The notes below the pieces were generated by a model. That model was not told the origin of the DNA. It did no database searches and worked only from the letters and a program-made list of their open reading frames with translations. From contig NZ_CP087723.1 of NCBI RefSeq assembly GCF_024972735.1, positions 1,860,001 to 1,924,000 on the forward strand: a DNA stretch of 64,000 bases. The letters run 5' to 3'. The stretch comes from Halalkaliarchaeum sp. AArc-CO. GTDB taxonomy: Archaea > Halobacteriota > Halobacteria > Halobacteriales > Haloferacaceae. The position numbers were made by a program, and so were the translations under genes. Position 1 is the stretch's first letter; every line of letters starts with the position of its first letter. This document shows, piece by piece, positions 41,760 to 51,229 of the stretch.

Positions 41760-44735
41760 ATGGCAGAGGGGCGATCGGCCGACGCCGGGATGGACGCGTT
41801 CGCCGCGCTCGGGGCGTCCGTTCGGGAGGCGCTGTCCGACCGCGGATTCACCACGCCGACGGAGCCGCAGCGCCGTGCTATTCCGACGCTTTCGGCCGGT
41901 CGGAACGCCCTGATCGTCGCCCCTACCGGAACCGGAAAAACCGAGACTGCGATGTTGCCGGTGTTCGACGCGATCGTCCGGCGGCGGGAGCGCTGCCGCG
42001 ACGAGGGGCGGGAACCGATCGAGGGGATTCGGGCGCTGTACATAACCCCGTTGCGGGCGCTCAACCGCGACATGATGGATCGCCTCGAATGGTGGGGCGA
42101 GCAACTCGACGTCGAGATCGCGGTCAGACACGGCGACACCACGAGCTATCAGCGAAAAAAGCAGGCAGAGGACCCGCCGGACGTGCTGATCACGACTCCC
42201 GAAAGCCTCCAGGCGATCCTGACGGGATCGCGGATGCGCGAGGCGCTTTCCGACGTCGATCACGTGGTCGTCGATGAGGTCCACGAACTCGCCGCGGCGA
42301 AACGCGGCGCACAGCTGACCGTCGGACTCGAACGACTCCGGGCGGTCGCGGGCCCTTCACAGCGGATCGGGCTCTCGGCGACGGTGGGCGATCCCGAAGA
42401 GGTCGGTCGCTTTCTCGTCGGCGTCGGCACCCCACATTCTGATCACCCGGCCGCCACCGCGGATACGACGGTACAAAACGAGGAAGTCACCCGAGGTGCA
42501 GACCGAGACGTCGAGATCGTCGAAATCGACGTCGGCAGCCGCGTGGAGTTTACCGTCACCGAACCAGCGGTGACCGACGAAGACGAACATCTCGCGGGCG
42601 AACTCGCGACCGATCCGGAGATCGCCAGCCACGTCCGGTTTATCCGTGACATCGTCGCGGACAACGAGTCGGTGTTGATCTTCGTCAACACCAGACAGAC
42701 GGCCGAGGCGCTCGGCTCTCGGTTCAAACAGCTGGAGGCGCCGATCGAAGTCCACCACGGGTCGCTCTCGAAGGAGGTCAGGATCGACGTCGAGGACCGG
42801 TTCAAATCCGGAGAGATCGACGCGCTCGTGTGCACCTCTTCGATGGAGCTGGGGATCGACGTGGGGCGGGTCGATCACGTCGTCCAGTACAACAGCCCCC
42901 GGGAAGTGGCCCGACTGCTCCAGCGAGTCGGTCGGGCCGGCCACCGCAGAGACGAGATTTCGCGAGGGACGATCCTCGCGAGCGATCCGGACGACACACT
43001 TGAGGCGCTCGTTATCGCCCGACGGGCGCGGGAAGGCGAGGTGGAAAATTCGGCAATCCATCACGGCAGCCTCGACGTGGTTGCAAACCAGCTGGTCGGG
43101 CTCGTGATGGACTTCGGTGAGCTCGACGTCGGCGACGCTCACGATGTGCTCACCGCTGCGTATCCGTTCCGGAAGCTGTCGGTGGCACAGCTTCGGGAGG
43201 TGATCGAGGAGATCGCGGGCAACCGGCTCGTCTGGTACGCCGCGGACCACGACCGGATCGAGAAGACCGGCGGCTCCTGGCAGTACTTCTACGCCAACCT
43301 CTCGATGATTCCCGACGAGGAGACCTACGAGGTGTACGACGTCTCCTCTCGGACGGGGGTAGGGACCCTCGACGAGCGGTTCGTCGTCAACTTCGCCGAG
43401 CCGGGAGCGACGTTCATCCAGCGCGGGGAGATGTGGCGGATCACGAAGATCGACGACGAGGAGAGTCGGGTGGAGGTGTCGCCGGTGGAGGATCCCGGCG
43501 GGGAGGTTCCCTCCTGGGTGGGCCAGGAGATCCCGGTGCCGGCGGCGGTCGCACGCGAGGTCGGCGAACTGCGGCGTGTCGCCGGCAGGCAGCTTTCGGC
43601 CGGCGGCTCCCGGGACTCCGTCGCCCGAGAGCTGTCACGCCGATACCCCGCGGACGAACGGACGATTGCGAACGCTCTCGAGCCGGTCGAGCGCCACGTC
43701 GAGTCGGGGGCGCCGCTGCCGACCGACCGACGCCTCCTGGTAGAGGGGGAGGCGCGGACTGTCGCGTTGAACGCGACGTTCGGCCACGAGATCAACGAGA
43801 CGCTGGGGCGGCTGCTCGCGGCGCTGGTCGGCCAGCGAACCGGCTCGTCCATCGGCATGGAGGTCGACCCCTACCGGATCTCCTTCGAGGTGCCGCCGTC
43901 GGTCGGCCCCTCGACGTTCCGGGCAGTGCTTCTCGAAACCGACCCGGACCACCTCGAGCCGCTGCTGGAACTCGCGTTGAAGCGCTCTGACACCTTGAAG
44001 TTCACTCTCGCGCAGGTGGCCGCGAAGTTCGGCGCGCTCAAACGCTACCAGGGTGACCACCGGTTCGGCGCCGACCGGCTGCTGGCTGCGCTCGCGGACA
44101 CGCCGGTGTTCGACGAGGCCGTTCGGGAGGTGTTTCACCGCGATCTCGAGATCGACGGAGCCGCGGACCTCCTCGGTCGACTTCGATCGGACGACACTAC
44201 GGCCGACAGCGACGGTCGAGATATCGAGGTCGCGATCGTCGGCGAGCGGACGCCGCTTGGAACCGGGGGACGATCCGGGGGGCGGGAGTTCCTGGTACCC
44301 GAGAACGCGGACGCATCGGTGATCGACACCGTGCGGGACCGGATCATGGACGATCGCGTCAGGCTGCTGTGTCTCCACTGTCTCGAGTGGGAGCGAACCC
44401 GTCCAGTCCGTCGGGTGACCGACCAGCCGGAGTGTCCCGACTGCGGCTCCACCCGAATCGCCGCGCTCAACCCCTGGGACGAGGAAACGCCCGCGGCAGT
44501 GCGGGCCGGCGAGAAGGACGACGAACAGCGCCGGCTCACCGAGCGGGCGTACCGTTCGGCGAACCTGGTCCAGAGCCACGGCAAGCAGGCGGTGATCGCG
44601 ATGGCGGCCCGCGGCGTGGGGCCGCACAACGCCGCGCGGATCATCGCGAAGCTCCGAGAGAACGAGGACGACTTCTACCGGGACATCCTCGAACAGGAGC
44701 GCCAGTACGCCCGGACGCAGTCGTTCTGGGACTGA
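41760..44735 (+). CDS. Lhr-family DEAD/DEAH-box helicase
   Basis: 991 residues. Superfamily 2 motifs: TPTEPQRRAIP (Q motif), APTGTGKT (I), ITPLRALNRDM (Ia), TTPESL, VVDEVHEL (II), GLSATVG (III), VLIFVNTRQTAE, CTSSMELGIDVGRVDHVVQYNSPREVARLLQRVGRAGHR (V-VI). The long winged-helix and beta-barrel C-terminal half (HEINETLGRLLAALVGQRTG) identifies the Lhr family. A four-cysteine site CLHC...CPDC lies near the end. Lhr proteins translocate 3' to 5' and are linked to DNA repair; the archaeal Lhr2 group may also act on RNA. TATA-like ccttaatc is about 27 bases upstream. Confidence 0.92.
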   Translation: MAEGRSADAGMDAFAALGASVREALSDRGFTTPTEPQRRAIPTLSAGRNALIVAPTGTGKTETAMLPVFDAIVRRRERCRDEGREPIEGIRALYITPLRALNRDMMDRLEWWGEQLDVEIAVRHGDTTSYQRKKQAEDPPDVLITTPESLQAILTGSRMREALSDVDHVVVDEVHELAAAKRGAQLTVGLERLRAVAGPSQRIGLSATVGDPEEVGRFLVGVGTPHSDHPAATADTTVQNEEVTRGADRDVEIVEIDVGSRVEFTVTEPAVTDEDEHLAGELATDPEIASHVRFIRDIVADNESVLIFVNTRQTAEALGSRFKQLEAPIEVHHGSLSKEVRIDVEDRFKSGEIDALVCTSSMELGIDVGRVDHVVQYNSPREVARLLQRVGRAGHRRDEISRGTILASDPDDTLEALVIARRAREGEVENSAIHHGSLDVVANQLVGLVMDFGELDVGDAHDVLTAAYPFRKLSVAQLREVIEEIAGNRLVWYAADHDRIEKTGGSWQYFYANLSMIPDEETYEVYDVSSRTGVGTLDERFVVNFAEPGATFIQRGEMWRITKIDDEESRVEVSPVEDPGGEVPSWVGQEIPVPAAVAREVGELRRVAGRQLSAGGSRDSVARELSRRYPADERTIANALEPVERHVESGAPLPTDRRLLVEGEARTVALNATFGHEINETLGRLLAALVGQRTGSSIGMEVDPYRISFEVPPSVGPSTFRAVLLETDPDHLEPLLELALKRSDTLKFTLAQVAAKFGALKRYQGDHRFGADRLLAALADTPVFDEAVREVFHRDLEIDGAADLLGRLRSDDTTADSDGRDIEVAIVGERTPLGTGGRSGGREFLVPENADASVIDTVRDRIMDDRVRLLCLHCLEWERTRPVRRVTDQPECPDCGSTRIAALNPWDEETPAAVRAGEKDDEQRRLTERAYRSANLVQSHGKQAVIAMAARGVGPHNAARIIAKLRENEDDFYRDILEQERQYARTQSFWD

Positions 44736-44759
44736 TTTCTCGACCGGTCTCTCGACGGC

Positions 44760-45683
44760 TCAGCGTGCGGAAAGTCGTGGGAGTACGAACCCGAGAAACG
44801 GGACGCCGAAGCCGACGACGAACCCCGTCAGGTGTGCGTACAGGTTGGTTCCGGGGGCGACGATGACGAGCGAACCGAGCACCCCCGCGATGGTTACGGA
44901 CATCCCGAACACGAACATGAACTCCCGTTCGGCGGGGAGGCCGATCCACCGTGGCGCGCCGTTCAGGTGGAGCAACCCGGCTGCACCCCCGGCGGCGACG
45001 AGGAAGAACAACGCCGCGATCGATGGGTCGGGGGGCAGGAAGCCGGTGTTCCGCGGAACGGCGAACGCGAACGCCAGCGCGAGCGAAAACGGGACGACCG
45101 CCCAGGTCGGATCGATCCGTCGATCCGTCTTCGACCTCGACTCCGACTCCCCCTTCGACTCCGACTCCGGTGCCGACTCCGACCCGAGGGCGACGAACCA
45201 GACGACAACGAGAAACCCCAGGAACGCCGAGTTGAGTCCCGAAAACCCGGCCGACGGGTAGTTGGAGAACTCCCCGAGCGTGTTGATCGACACCCACGAA
45301 ACGAGGATTGGAACGGCGAGGAGATAGCCCGCGGCGGCGCCAGCGAGCTTTCGACGCCAGTCGGCCACGACCGCGAGCGGATGGATCGCCGCCATCGTGA
45401 GCCAGTACACGCCGACGTTGTTGAGGAGATGGGATGTGTCGGCGTGGACGTAGCTCGACGCGAACGCCGTCCACAGTGTCGGTCCGTCAGCGAACGGCGA
45501 CTGGACGGCAAGCGAGAGGCTCCAGCTCCGGGTCCCTGGAAGGAGATAGACGAAGACCAGAAGCGTCGGAACCGCGAGATACACCGCGAACAGTTCCCAC
45601 CGGGGGCGTCGACAGAGGCCCGCAGCCGTCGCTTGCAGGATCCGGGCTGCGAGCCGTCGGCGAGGGCCGTTCTCCCAGTTCAC
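44760..45683 (-). CDS. Rhomboid-family intramembrane serine protease
   Basis: 307 residues from GTG 45683; GGAAAAGACA at 45711-45720 is the likely TATA region, so the ATG at 45764 is probably upstream of the transcript. Six or more helices carry the rhomboid landmarks: FASSYVHADTSHLLNNVGVYWL (HxxxxHxxxN), SAGFSGLNSAFLGF with the GxSG-type serine, and YAHLTGFVVGFGVPFLGF with the catalytic His. A hydrophilic SESAPESESKGESESRSKTDRR linker sits between helices. It would cut membrane proteins within the bilayer. It is divergent from the DUF420 gene. Confidence 0.82.
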   Translation of the reverse strand: MNWENGPRRRLAARILQATAAGLCRRPRWELFAVYLAVPTLLVFVYLLPGTRSWSLSLAVQSPFADGPTLWTAFASSYVHADTSHLLNNVGVYWLTMAAIHPLAVVADWRRKLAGAAAGYLLAVPILVSWVSINTLGEFSNYPSAGFSGLNSAFLGFLVVVWFVALGSESAPESESKGESESRSKTDRRIDPTWAVVPFSLALAFAFAVPRNTGFLPPDPSIAALFFLVAAGGAAGLLHLNGAPRWIGLPAEREFMFVFGMSVTIAGVLGSLVIVAPGTNLYAHLTGFVVGFGVPFLGFVLPRLSAR

Positions 45684-45772
45684 GCGTGGAGGAAGGGAGC
45701 AGCCGACAAGTGTCTTTTCCGTCCGACGGTCGGAACCCGAAAAGGAATACCGGTTCCTCCCCAACGGCGACC

Positions 45773-46393
45773 ATGGAGACGCCAGTCGTTCGCGGCCCGG
45801 TTCGGGACCGTCCGCTCGCAGTCACGATCGCCCTCTCGCTCGTCGGTTACGTCGCGGTGCTCGGGGTGTTTCTCTCGCCGTCGTTCGCGGCACTGTTCCC
45901 CCGGCTATCACAGCCCCAGGTCGAGTTTCTCACCCACGCGATCGCCGCCGTGAACGCTCTTACGATCCTCACGCTTTCGCTTGGCTGGTACTGGATCCGC
46001 GCCGGCGAGATGAAAAAACACGCCGCGGCGATGACGACCTCGTTCGTGTTGATCCTGATCTTCCTCGGGATGTATCTCCCGCGGGTCGCCGGCGGCGGGA
46101 CGAAGTACTTCGAAGGCCCCGACCCCGCCTTCTACGCGTATCTGGTGATGCTCGGGATCCACATCGTGCTGTCGATTCTCGCGGTGCCGGTGGTAATCTA
46201 TGCGATCGTTCTCGGCCTCACGCACACCGAACGGGAGCTCCGGACCGAGACGCCTCACCGTCGGATCGGACGGATCGCAGCCGGTTCGTGGCTACTGTCG
46301 CTGATTCTCGGGGTCGTGGCGTATCTCCTTTTGAATCACGTGTACGACTCTACGTACGAGGCAGCACAGGCGGCTGCCATCGTCCTGTTGTAG
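45773..46393 (+). CDS. DUF420 family membrane protein
   Basis: 206 residues from ATG 45773, with five helices and conserved histidines: LTHAIAAVNALTILTLSLGWYWIRAGEMKKHAAAMTTSFVLI, LGIHIVLSILAVPVV, and THTERELRTETPHRRIGRIAAGSWLLSLILG. The spaced His residues are typical of DUF420, a CtaM-like family linked to haem or cytochrome oxidase biogenesis. No oxidase gene is nearby. TATA-like ggaatacc is about 25 bases upstream, sharing the intergenic space with the rhomboid gene. Confidence 0.88.
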   Translation: METPVVRGPVRDRPLAVTIALSLVGYVAVLGVFLSPSFAALFPRLSQPQVEFLTHAIAAVNALTILTLSLGWYWIRAGEMKKHAAAMTTSFVLILIFLGMYLPRVAGGGTKYFEGPDPAFYAYLVMLGIHIVLSILAVPVVIYAIVLGLTHTERELRTETPHRRIGRIAAGSWLLSLILGVVAYLLLNHVYDSTYEAAQAAAIVLL

Positions 46394-46428
46394 CAGTCGC
46401 TTCGCGCGTTTTTCTCGGGAACCGAGAC

Positions 46429-47334
46429 TTACAGCCGAACGAGTTCCGCACGGATCGCGTCCCGCTTTACGAGCAGAAAGCCCGTCAGGATGAACAGGAA
46501 GCCGACCCAGGTGTGGATCGTCGGCACCTCTCCGAGGAACACCAGCCCGGTGACCGCGGCGGCGACCGGGGCGGCATACGAAACGAGGTTGATCTCGATC
46601 GGGCCGAGCCGTTCGAGGAGGTCGAAGTAGATCAGGAAGCCGGCTGCGCTTGCGACGACGACGAGATACAGCAGCGCTACGAGCGCCTCGAGCGTCCACT
46701 CGACGTCCGCCACAGATTCCGCGAGTGCGACGCTTACCCCGTGCATCAGGAGTGCGCCCACCAGCATCGACCACGCCTCCATCGTCTCGATCGGGAGTCC
46801 GGTGTCGAACCGCCGGGTCAGCACGCTGCCGAGCGCGAACGACGCCGCCGCAAGGAAGATCAAAAGCATCGACACGGTCCGGGCGTCCAGCAGGTTGTTC
46901 GGATCGGGGTTGCTCAAGATTACCACACCCACAAATCCGACCAGGAGGCCGACGACTCCCAGGATGGCGAGCCGTTCGTCCGGCAGCAGCGCACGCGCAA
47001 ACCCCGTCGTCAGAATCGGCGAGAGGCTGACGATCACTGCCGCGGCGGCGCTCGTGGTCCCTTGCTGGCCGACGAACAGGAACGCGTGGTAGGCGGCGAT
47101 CAGGAACGCCCCGCCGGTCCCGACGAGCAACCACTCGTCGCGACTCCGGGGTCGCCACCGATCGGTGGCGTACACTGCGTAACCGAGCATCAACAGGCCG
47201 GCCAGATCGTACCTGAACGCCGCAAACAGGACCGGGGGAAAAAACTCCAGTCCGGCCTTGATCGCGGTGAACGCGCTCCCCCAGACGGCGGCGAGCACGA
47301 CGAACAGGATCGCGTTCCGGAACGGCGACGTCAC
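46429..47334 (-). CDS. EamA/DMT-superfamily transporter
   Basis: 301 residues from GTG 47334. Ten helices lie in two EamA repeats: FVVLAAVWGSAFTAIKAG...FAAFRYDLAGLLML in the first half, and LLIFLAAASFALGSVLTRR...LGPIEINLVSYAAPVAAAVTGLVFLGEV in the second. The family exports or imports small metabolites such as amino acids or nucleotide sugars; the substrate is not predictable. It converges with the DUF420 gene, with a T-run at about 46406-46411 between them. Confidence 0.9.
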   Translation of the reverse strand: MTSPFRNAILFVVLAAVWGSAFTAIKAGLEFFPPVLFAAFRYDLAGLLMLGYAVYATDRWRPRSRDEWLLVGTGGAFLIAAYHAFLFVGQQGTTSAAAAVIVSLSPILTTGFARALLPDERLAILGVVGLLVGFVGVVILSNPDPNNLLDARTVSMLLIFLAAASFALGSVLTRRFDTGLPIETMEAWSMLVGALLMHGVSVALAESVADVEWTLEALVALLYLVVVASAAGFLIYFDLLERLGPIEINLVSYAAPVAAAVTGLVFLGEVPTIHTWVGFLFILTGFLLVKRDAIRAELVRL

Positions 47335-47409
47335 GCACTCATCACTCGAAAACGTCTCGAGTACACAGCGCCGAGTAGGTTGCGATCCCGGCGAAGAACG
47401 ATCGGTTCG

Positions 47410-47760
47410 CTAGCCTTTCTTGTAGGTGACGCCGGCGCCGCGTTCGGGGTAGGTCCACACGACGTTGCCGTGGCGACAGCCCCACCGACAGCTGCCACAC
47501 TCCAGGCAGTTCTCGTAGTAGATGTGCGGTACGCCGTCGTCGTCCCGCTGCCAGACGTCTGCCGGACAGACGTTCACGCAGTCGTCGTTTACACACCGCT
47601 CTTCGCAGATGCCGGGCACCTTCACGTCCAGGTGGGATTCGCCGGCATCCTCGTACTTGACGGTGTACAGCTTGTCTTCCATCGATTCGTTCTCGACCCC
47701 GAACGACTTCGGGGAGAGGTCCGGTCCGGTCTCGTCGGCCGCGTCAGTGTTTGCGCTCAT
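47410..47760 (-). CDS. fixX: Ferredoxin-like protein FixX
   Basis: 116 residues. CEERCVNDDCVNVCPADVW and CLECGSCRWGC supply the cysteines of the iron-sulfur part, and EDKLYTVKYEDAGESHLDVK is the FixX lead-in. It accepts electrons with FixC and passes them to quinone. It follows fixC by four bases and ends the fixABCX unit. The N-terminal 26 residues are an acidic extension. Confidence 0.92.
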   Translation of the reverse strand: MSANTDAADETGPDLSPKSFGVENESMEDKLYTVKYEDAGESHLDVKVPGICEERCVNDDCVNVCPADVWQRDDDGVPHIYYENCLECGSCRWGCRHGNVVWTYPERGAGVTYKKG

Positions 47761-47764
47761 TGTG

Positions 47765-49114
47765 TCACCGTATCATTTTGTTGTATCTGTACGCCAGTTT
47801 CGCTGCACCCGTCCAGCCGCCGACGGCCTCGAGGATGCGGTCTTTCGCCTCTTCGGCGTGTGCTTCCTTCGGCTCGCGGTCCATCCGGAAGTATTCGGTA
47901 CTCGCGTCGGCGACCGCCTGCGGGAGTGTCTCGAACAGCAGCTCCTTGTCCTCTTTCACGCGCTCGATCATCCAGTCGTACCGCTCGAGGTTCTGCATCA
48001 CGAACGACTCCTCGAGCTCTTCGGGGTACGACCGCAGGGCGGCGGCGTCCGTGCGGTCGCGGGCGGCCGCGCTCGCGATCGCCTTCGCCGCCAGATAGCC
48101 GCTCTCGACGGCCATGTTCGTTCCTTCGAGGTGGACGCCGTTGTTCAACACCAGTCCGGCCGTGTCGCCCACCAGCACCGCCCCGTCGTGGACAAGGTCC
48201 GGGACGGCCTCGGGGCCGCCCTCGGGGATCGTTTTGGCGGTGTACTCGACAGTGCGGGCGTTCCGGAGCAGTGGTGCGACCGCCGGGTGGGACTTGAACG
48301 CGTTCAGCGTCTGCTCGGGTTTGGGCTGGGCGCCACGGGCGTCCGAGAGGCGGTAGGCGAGCCCGACGCTTACGGTGTCGTCGTTGGTGTAGATGAAGCC
48401 GCCGCCGAACGCGTCGCCGACGGCGCCCTCACCGAAGTAGTGGTAGGAGACACCGGCGTCGTCGTACAGCCGGAAGCGGTCCTCGATGACGTTCTCGCCC
48501 TCGGGGAACTCCAGCACTTCCTTGACGCCGACCGCCACGTTCTCTGCGCGTTCGACCGATCGGAGGTCGCCCGCCTCGCTCACCAGGGAGTTGCCCCCCT
48601 CCGCGAGCACGACGTACGGCGCTTTGATCCGCCCGTCCGGGCGGTCCGTCTCGACGCCGACGACCTGTCCGTTCTCTTTGATGAGATCCGTGACGGTGGT
48701 CTGGGTGACGAGCGTGGCCCCTTCTTCGACGGCCTGCTCGGCGAACCAGCGGTCGAACTCCCCGCGAAGCACGGTGTAGGAGTCGTTGTGTGGCGGCTCG
48801 TGCCACTGACCGGGGCGCAGAGAGACGGCAGTTTCGTCGCGCTCGGAGAGCATACTGAACCGCCGCTCTGCGACGTAGCGCTCCAGGGGCGCATCCGAGA
48901 GGTCGACCATCTCGCGCACGGTCGGCGTGTACATCACGCCCCCGAAGACGTTCTTCGCGCCCGGGAACCGACCGCGCTCGATCATCAGCACGTCCAGGTC
49001 TTCCTGTGCGAGCTTCGTCGCCGCCGCACAGCCGGCCAGCCCGGCGCCGACGACGATCACGTCGAACGCGTCGTCGTAGTTCGGGTTCTCGATCGGTTCG
49101 GCCCTGTCGCTCAT
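47765..49114 (-). CDS. fixC: ETF-quinone oxidoreductase-like flavoprotein FixC
   Basis: 449 residues from ATG 49114, which overlaps the fixB stop by four bases. The FAD-binding VIVVGAGLAGCAAATKLAQEDLDVLMIERG is at the N-terminus, and VLVGDTAGLVLNNGVHLEGTNMAVESGYLAAKAI is the second FAD motif. Together with FixX it oxidises the FixAB electron-transfer flavoprotein and reduces quinone. FixABCX complexes can bifurcate electrons to ferredoxin/flavodoxin and quinone. Confidence 0.94.
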   Translation of the reverse strand: MSDRAEPIENPNYDDAFDVIVVGAGLAGCAAATKLAQEDLDVLMIERGRFPGAKNVFGGVMYTPTVREMVDLSDAPLERYVAERRFSMLSERDETAVSLRPGQWHEPPHNDSYTVLRGEFDRWFAEQAVEEGATLVTQTTVTDLIKENGQVVGVETDRPDGRIKAPYVVLAEGGNSLVSEAGDLRSVERAENVAVGVKEVLEFPEGENVIEDRFRLYDDAGVSYHYFGEGAVGDAFGGGFIYTNDDTVSVGLAYRLSDARGAQPKPEQTLNAFKSHPAVAPLLRNARTVEYTAKTIPEGGPEAVPDLVHDGAVLVGDTAGLVLNNGVHLEGTNMAVESGYLAAKAIASAAARDRTDAAALRSYPEELEESFVMQNLERYDWMIERVKEDKELLFETLPQAVADASTEYFRMDREPKEAHAEEAKDRILEAVGGWTGAAKLAYRYNKMIR

Positions 49115-50157
49115 TGGGCCACCTCCGTGAGTTCCGCTCCGGATTCGATCGCTTCGACCAGCTCCGGCACGATCTCGAAGATGTCGCCGACGATGCCGTA
49201 GTCGGCGTGCTCGAAGATCGCTGCGTTCGGGTCGTCGTTGATCGCGACCACGACGCCACTGTCTTTCATCCCTTCGAGGTGCTGGATCGCCCCCGAAATG
49301 CCGAGGGCGACGTACAGCTCCGGACGGACGGTCTTGCCGGTCTGACCGACCTGCCGGGACGCTTCGACCCATCCCTCGTCGACGGCCTTGCGGCTCGCGG
49401 CGAGTTCGGCGTCCAGCGCCTCCGCGAGTTCGACGGCGGGTCCGACGTCGCCCTCGATTCCGCCGCCGACGGCGACGATGCGGTCGGCGTCGGTGATGTC
49501 GGCGGTGTCTCCGATCTCGCGTTCGAGCACTTCCGAGATGGTGTCGTCTTCTCCCACGACGACCTCGACGTGTTCGATCTCGCCGTCGCGGTCGGGATCG
49601 GGCTCGGCAGCCTCGAAGACGCCGGCACGCACCGTCGCCATCTGCGGGCGGTGGTCCTCACAGACGATCGTCGCGAGCACGTTGCCGCCGAAGGCCGGAC
49701 GCTTCGCGAGCAGCAGGCCGTCCTCTTCGACGTCGAGAACCGTGACGTCGGCGGTGAGGCCGGCCCACGTCGGTACGGCGACCCGACCGGCGAAGTCGCG
49801 ACCGGTGTGGGTGCCGCCGATCAGCACGATCGAGGGGTTTTTCTCCTCAACCATGTGCCGGAACTGGGTGCCGTACGGGTCCGCCCGATACGGCTCGAAG
49901 ACGGGATCGTCGGCGACGAGTGCCAGATCCGCCCCTCGCTGGATCGCCTCCTCGGCGACGTCGTCGACGTCTTCACCGATCACCACTGCAACCAGCTTCT
50001 GATCGATCTTGTCGGCGAGTTTGCGTCCCTCCGCGAGCAACTCCCAGGAGACGTTCATCACGTCGCCAGCGTGCTCCTCGATGAAGACCCACACGTCCTC
50101 GGCATCGGCGACCCGCTGTTCTTCCTCGGTCAGTTCCTGCTCGGCTTCGTCGCTCAT
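49111..50157 (-). CDS. fixB: Electron transfer flavoprotein alpha subunit FixB
   Basis: 348 residues, overlapping fixA by four bases and fixC by four. The C-terminal FAD-binding signature is LYVALGISGAIQHLEGMKDSGVVVAINDDPNAAIFEHADYGIVGDIFEIVPEL. The N-terminal Rossmann-like domain contains SIVLIGGTHTGRDFAGRVAVPTWAGLTADVT. An acidic N-terminal extension of about 20 residues precedes the domain. It forms the ETF heterodimer with FixA. Confidence 0.95.
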   Translation of the reverse strand: MSDEAEQELTEEEQRVADAEDVWVFIEEHAGDVMNVSWELLAEGRKLADKIDQKLVAVVIGEDVDDVAEEAIQRGADLALVADDPVFEPYRADPYGTQFRHMVEEKNPSIVLIGGTHTGRDFAGRVAVPTWAGLTADVTVLDVEEDGLLLAKRPAFGGNVLATIVCEDHRPQMATVRAGVFEAAEPDPDRDGEIEHVEVVVGEDDTISEVLEREIGDTADITDADRIVAVGGGIEGDVGPAVELAEALDAELAASRKAVDEGWVEASRQVGQTGKTVRPELYVALGISGAIQHLEGMKDSGVVVAINDDPNAAIFEHADYGIVGDIFEIVPELVEAIESGAELTEVAQ

Positions 50158-50945
50158 GAGAACACCTCCGTTTCGGCGAGCGCCTCAAAGAGTTCCTCGG
50201 CCGTCTCGAATTTCTGTTCTTTCCGGTCGACCGGCGAGACGGTGTCCATGCCGCCGACCTGGGTCGGCGAGGCGTCGAGCCCAACCTCGTCGGGATCGAT
50301 GCCGAGATCCTCGGCGGTAATCTCCATTGGCTCGAACTCGTTTTCGGCGTAGATCTTGCGGTGGAGCCCCGCGGGGCGGGGCACGTTTTCGCCGAAGGCG
50401 AACGCGACGACGACCGGGAGGTCGGCGGCGACGCGTTCGTGGCCGCCTTCGACGTCGCGGACGGCGACGAGACGGTTCTCCTCGGGACGGGGTTCCAGGT
50501 CTTCGACGTAGGTCAGTTGCGCCCAGTCGTTGTGGGCGGCGATCCCCGGCGGAACCTGGCCGGTCGAGGAGTCGGTGGTTTCCTCGCCGCAGACGACGAC
50601 GTCGGCGTCGAAGTACTTGACCGCCTCCGCCAGCGTGTAGCTGGTCGGCCAGGTGTCGCTACCCGCGAACGCCCGATCGGTTATCAGGGCGGCGTCGTCA
50701 CAGCCCATCGCGACGGCCTCCTCGAGTACGGCGGCGGCGTTGGGCGGGCCCATGGTGATTGCGATCACCTTACCGCCGACCTCGTCGCGCAGCGCGAGTG
50801 CCGCCTCGAGCGCGTTTCGATCCGGGGAGTTCAACACGGCAGGGGCGTTTGCCCTGTCGAGTCGACCCGTGTCCGGATCGATCGTTACCTCGTCGGAGTC
50901 GGGAACCTGTTTGACTCCCACTACGATTGTCCAACCATCACTCAT
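50154..50945 (-). CDS. fixA: Electron transfer flavoprotein beta subunit FixA
   Basis: 263 residues from ATG 50945. VVGVKQVPDSDEVTIDPDTGRLDRANAPAVLNSPDRNALEAALALRDE and AAVLEEAVAMGCDDAALITDRAFAGSDTWPTSYTLAEAVKYFDADVVVCGEETTDSSTGQVPPGIA are ETF-beta signatures; the VxxG(E)xxTDxxTGQVP segment binds nucleotide. It heads the four-gene fixABCX unit, whose overlapping starts imply equal synthesis. Confidence 0.95.
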   Translation of the reverse strand: MSDGWTIVVGVKQVPDSDEVTIDPDTGRLDRANAPAVLNSPDRNALEAALALRDEVGGKVIAITMGPPNAAAVLEEAVAMGCDDAALITDRAFAGSDTWPTSYTLAEAVKYFDADVVVCGEETTDSSTGQVPPGIAAHNDWAQLTYVEDLEPRPEENRLVAVRDVEGGHERVAADLPVVVAFAFGENVPRPAGLHRKIYAENEFEPMEITAEDLGIDPDEVGLDASPTQVGGMDTVSPVDRKEQKFETAEELFEALAETEVFS

Positions 50946-51229
50946 TTATTACACCTCATATTGTGTCGGCTTCCGGACCGACATCGCGTGTTAGAACTTC
51001 GGCTATCTCGACGAATAAAAGGGGAACGTGTTTCTCACAGTCTGGGAATTTCTTCTCTCCCGAGTGAATTGGCGGGACGTTATTTAAGCAGTAGCGGCGC
51101 GGGTCGCCGTTTTCTCTCGGATTCTTTAAGTAATATTCGCCGGAGATGAGGTGTCGTACGGGGCAGGTTTGTGATGTCGACTCGCCCTTCGGTTCGGTCC
51201 AGTCTGTAGTTCGTCTTTCGCAGGAAAAC
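50946..51229. other. Gene-free interval upstream of fixA, before the tRNA-Lys repeats
   Basis: No supported coding frame. Two similar words, ttatttaag near 51079 and tctttaagtaat near 51120, resemble TATA boxes but face no recognised gene. The fixA promoter should lie near 50955-50975. Confidence 0.45.

Noticed and set aside
46288-49201. Long plus-strand frames of 669 and 559 residues
   Set aside because: Antisense to the EamA, fixX and fixC genes, all of which have complete recognisable motifs on the other strand.
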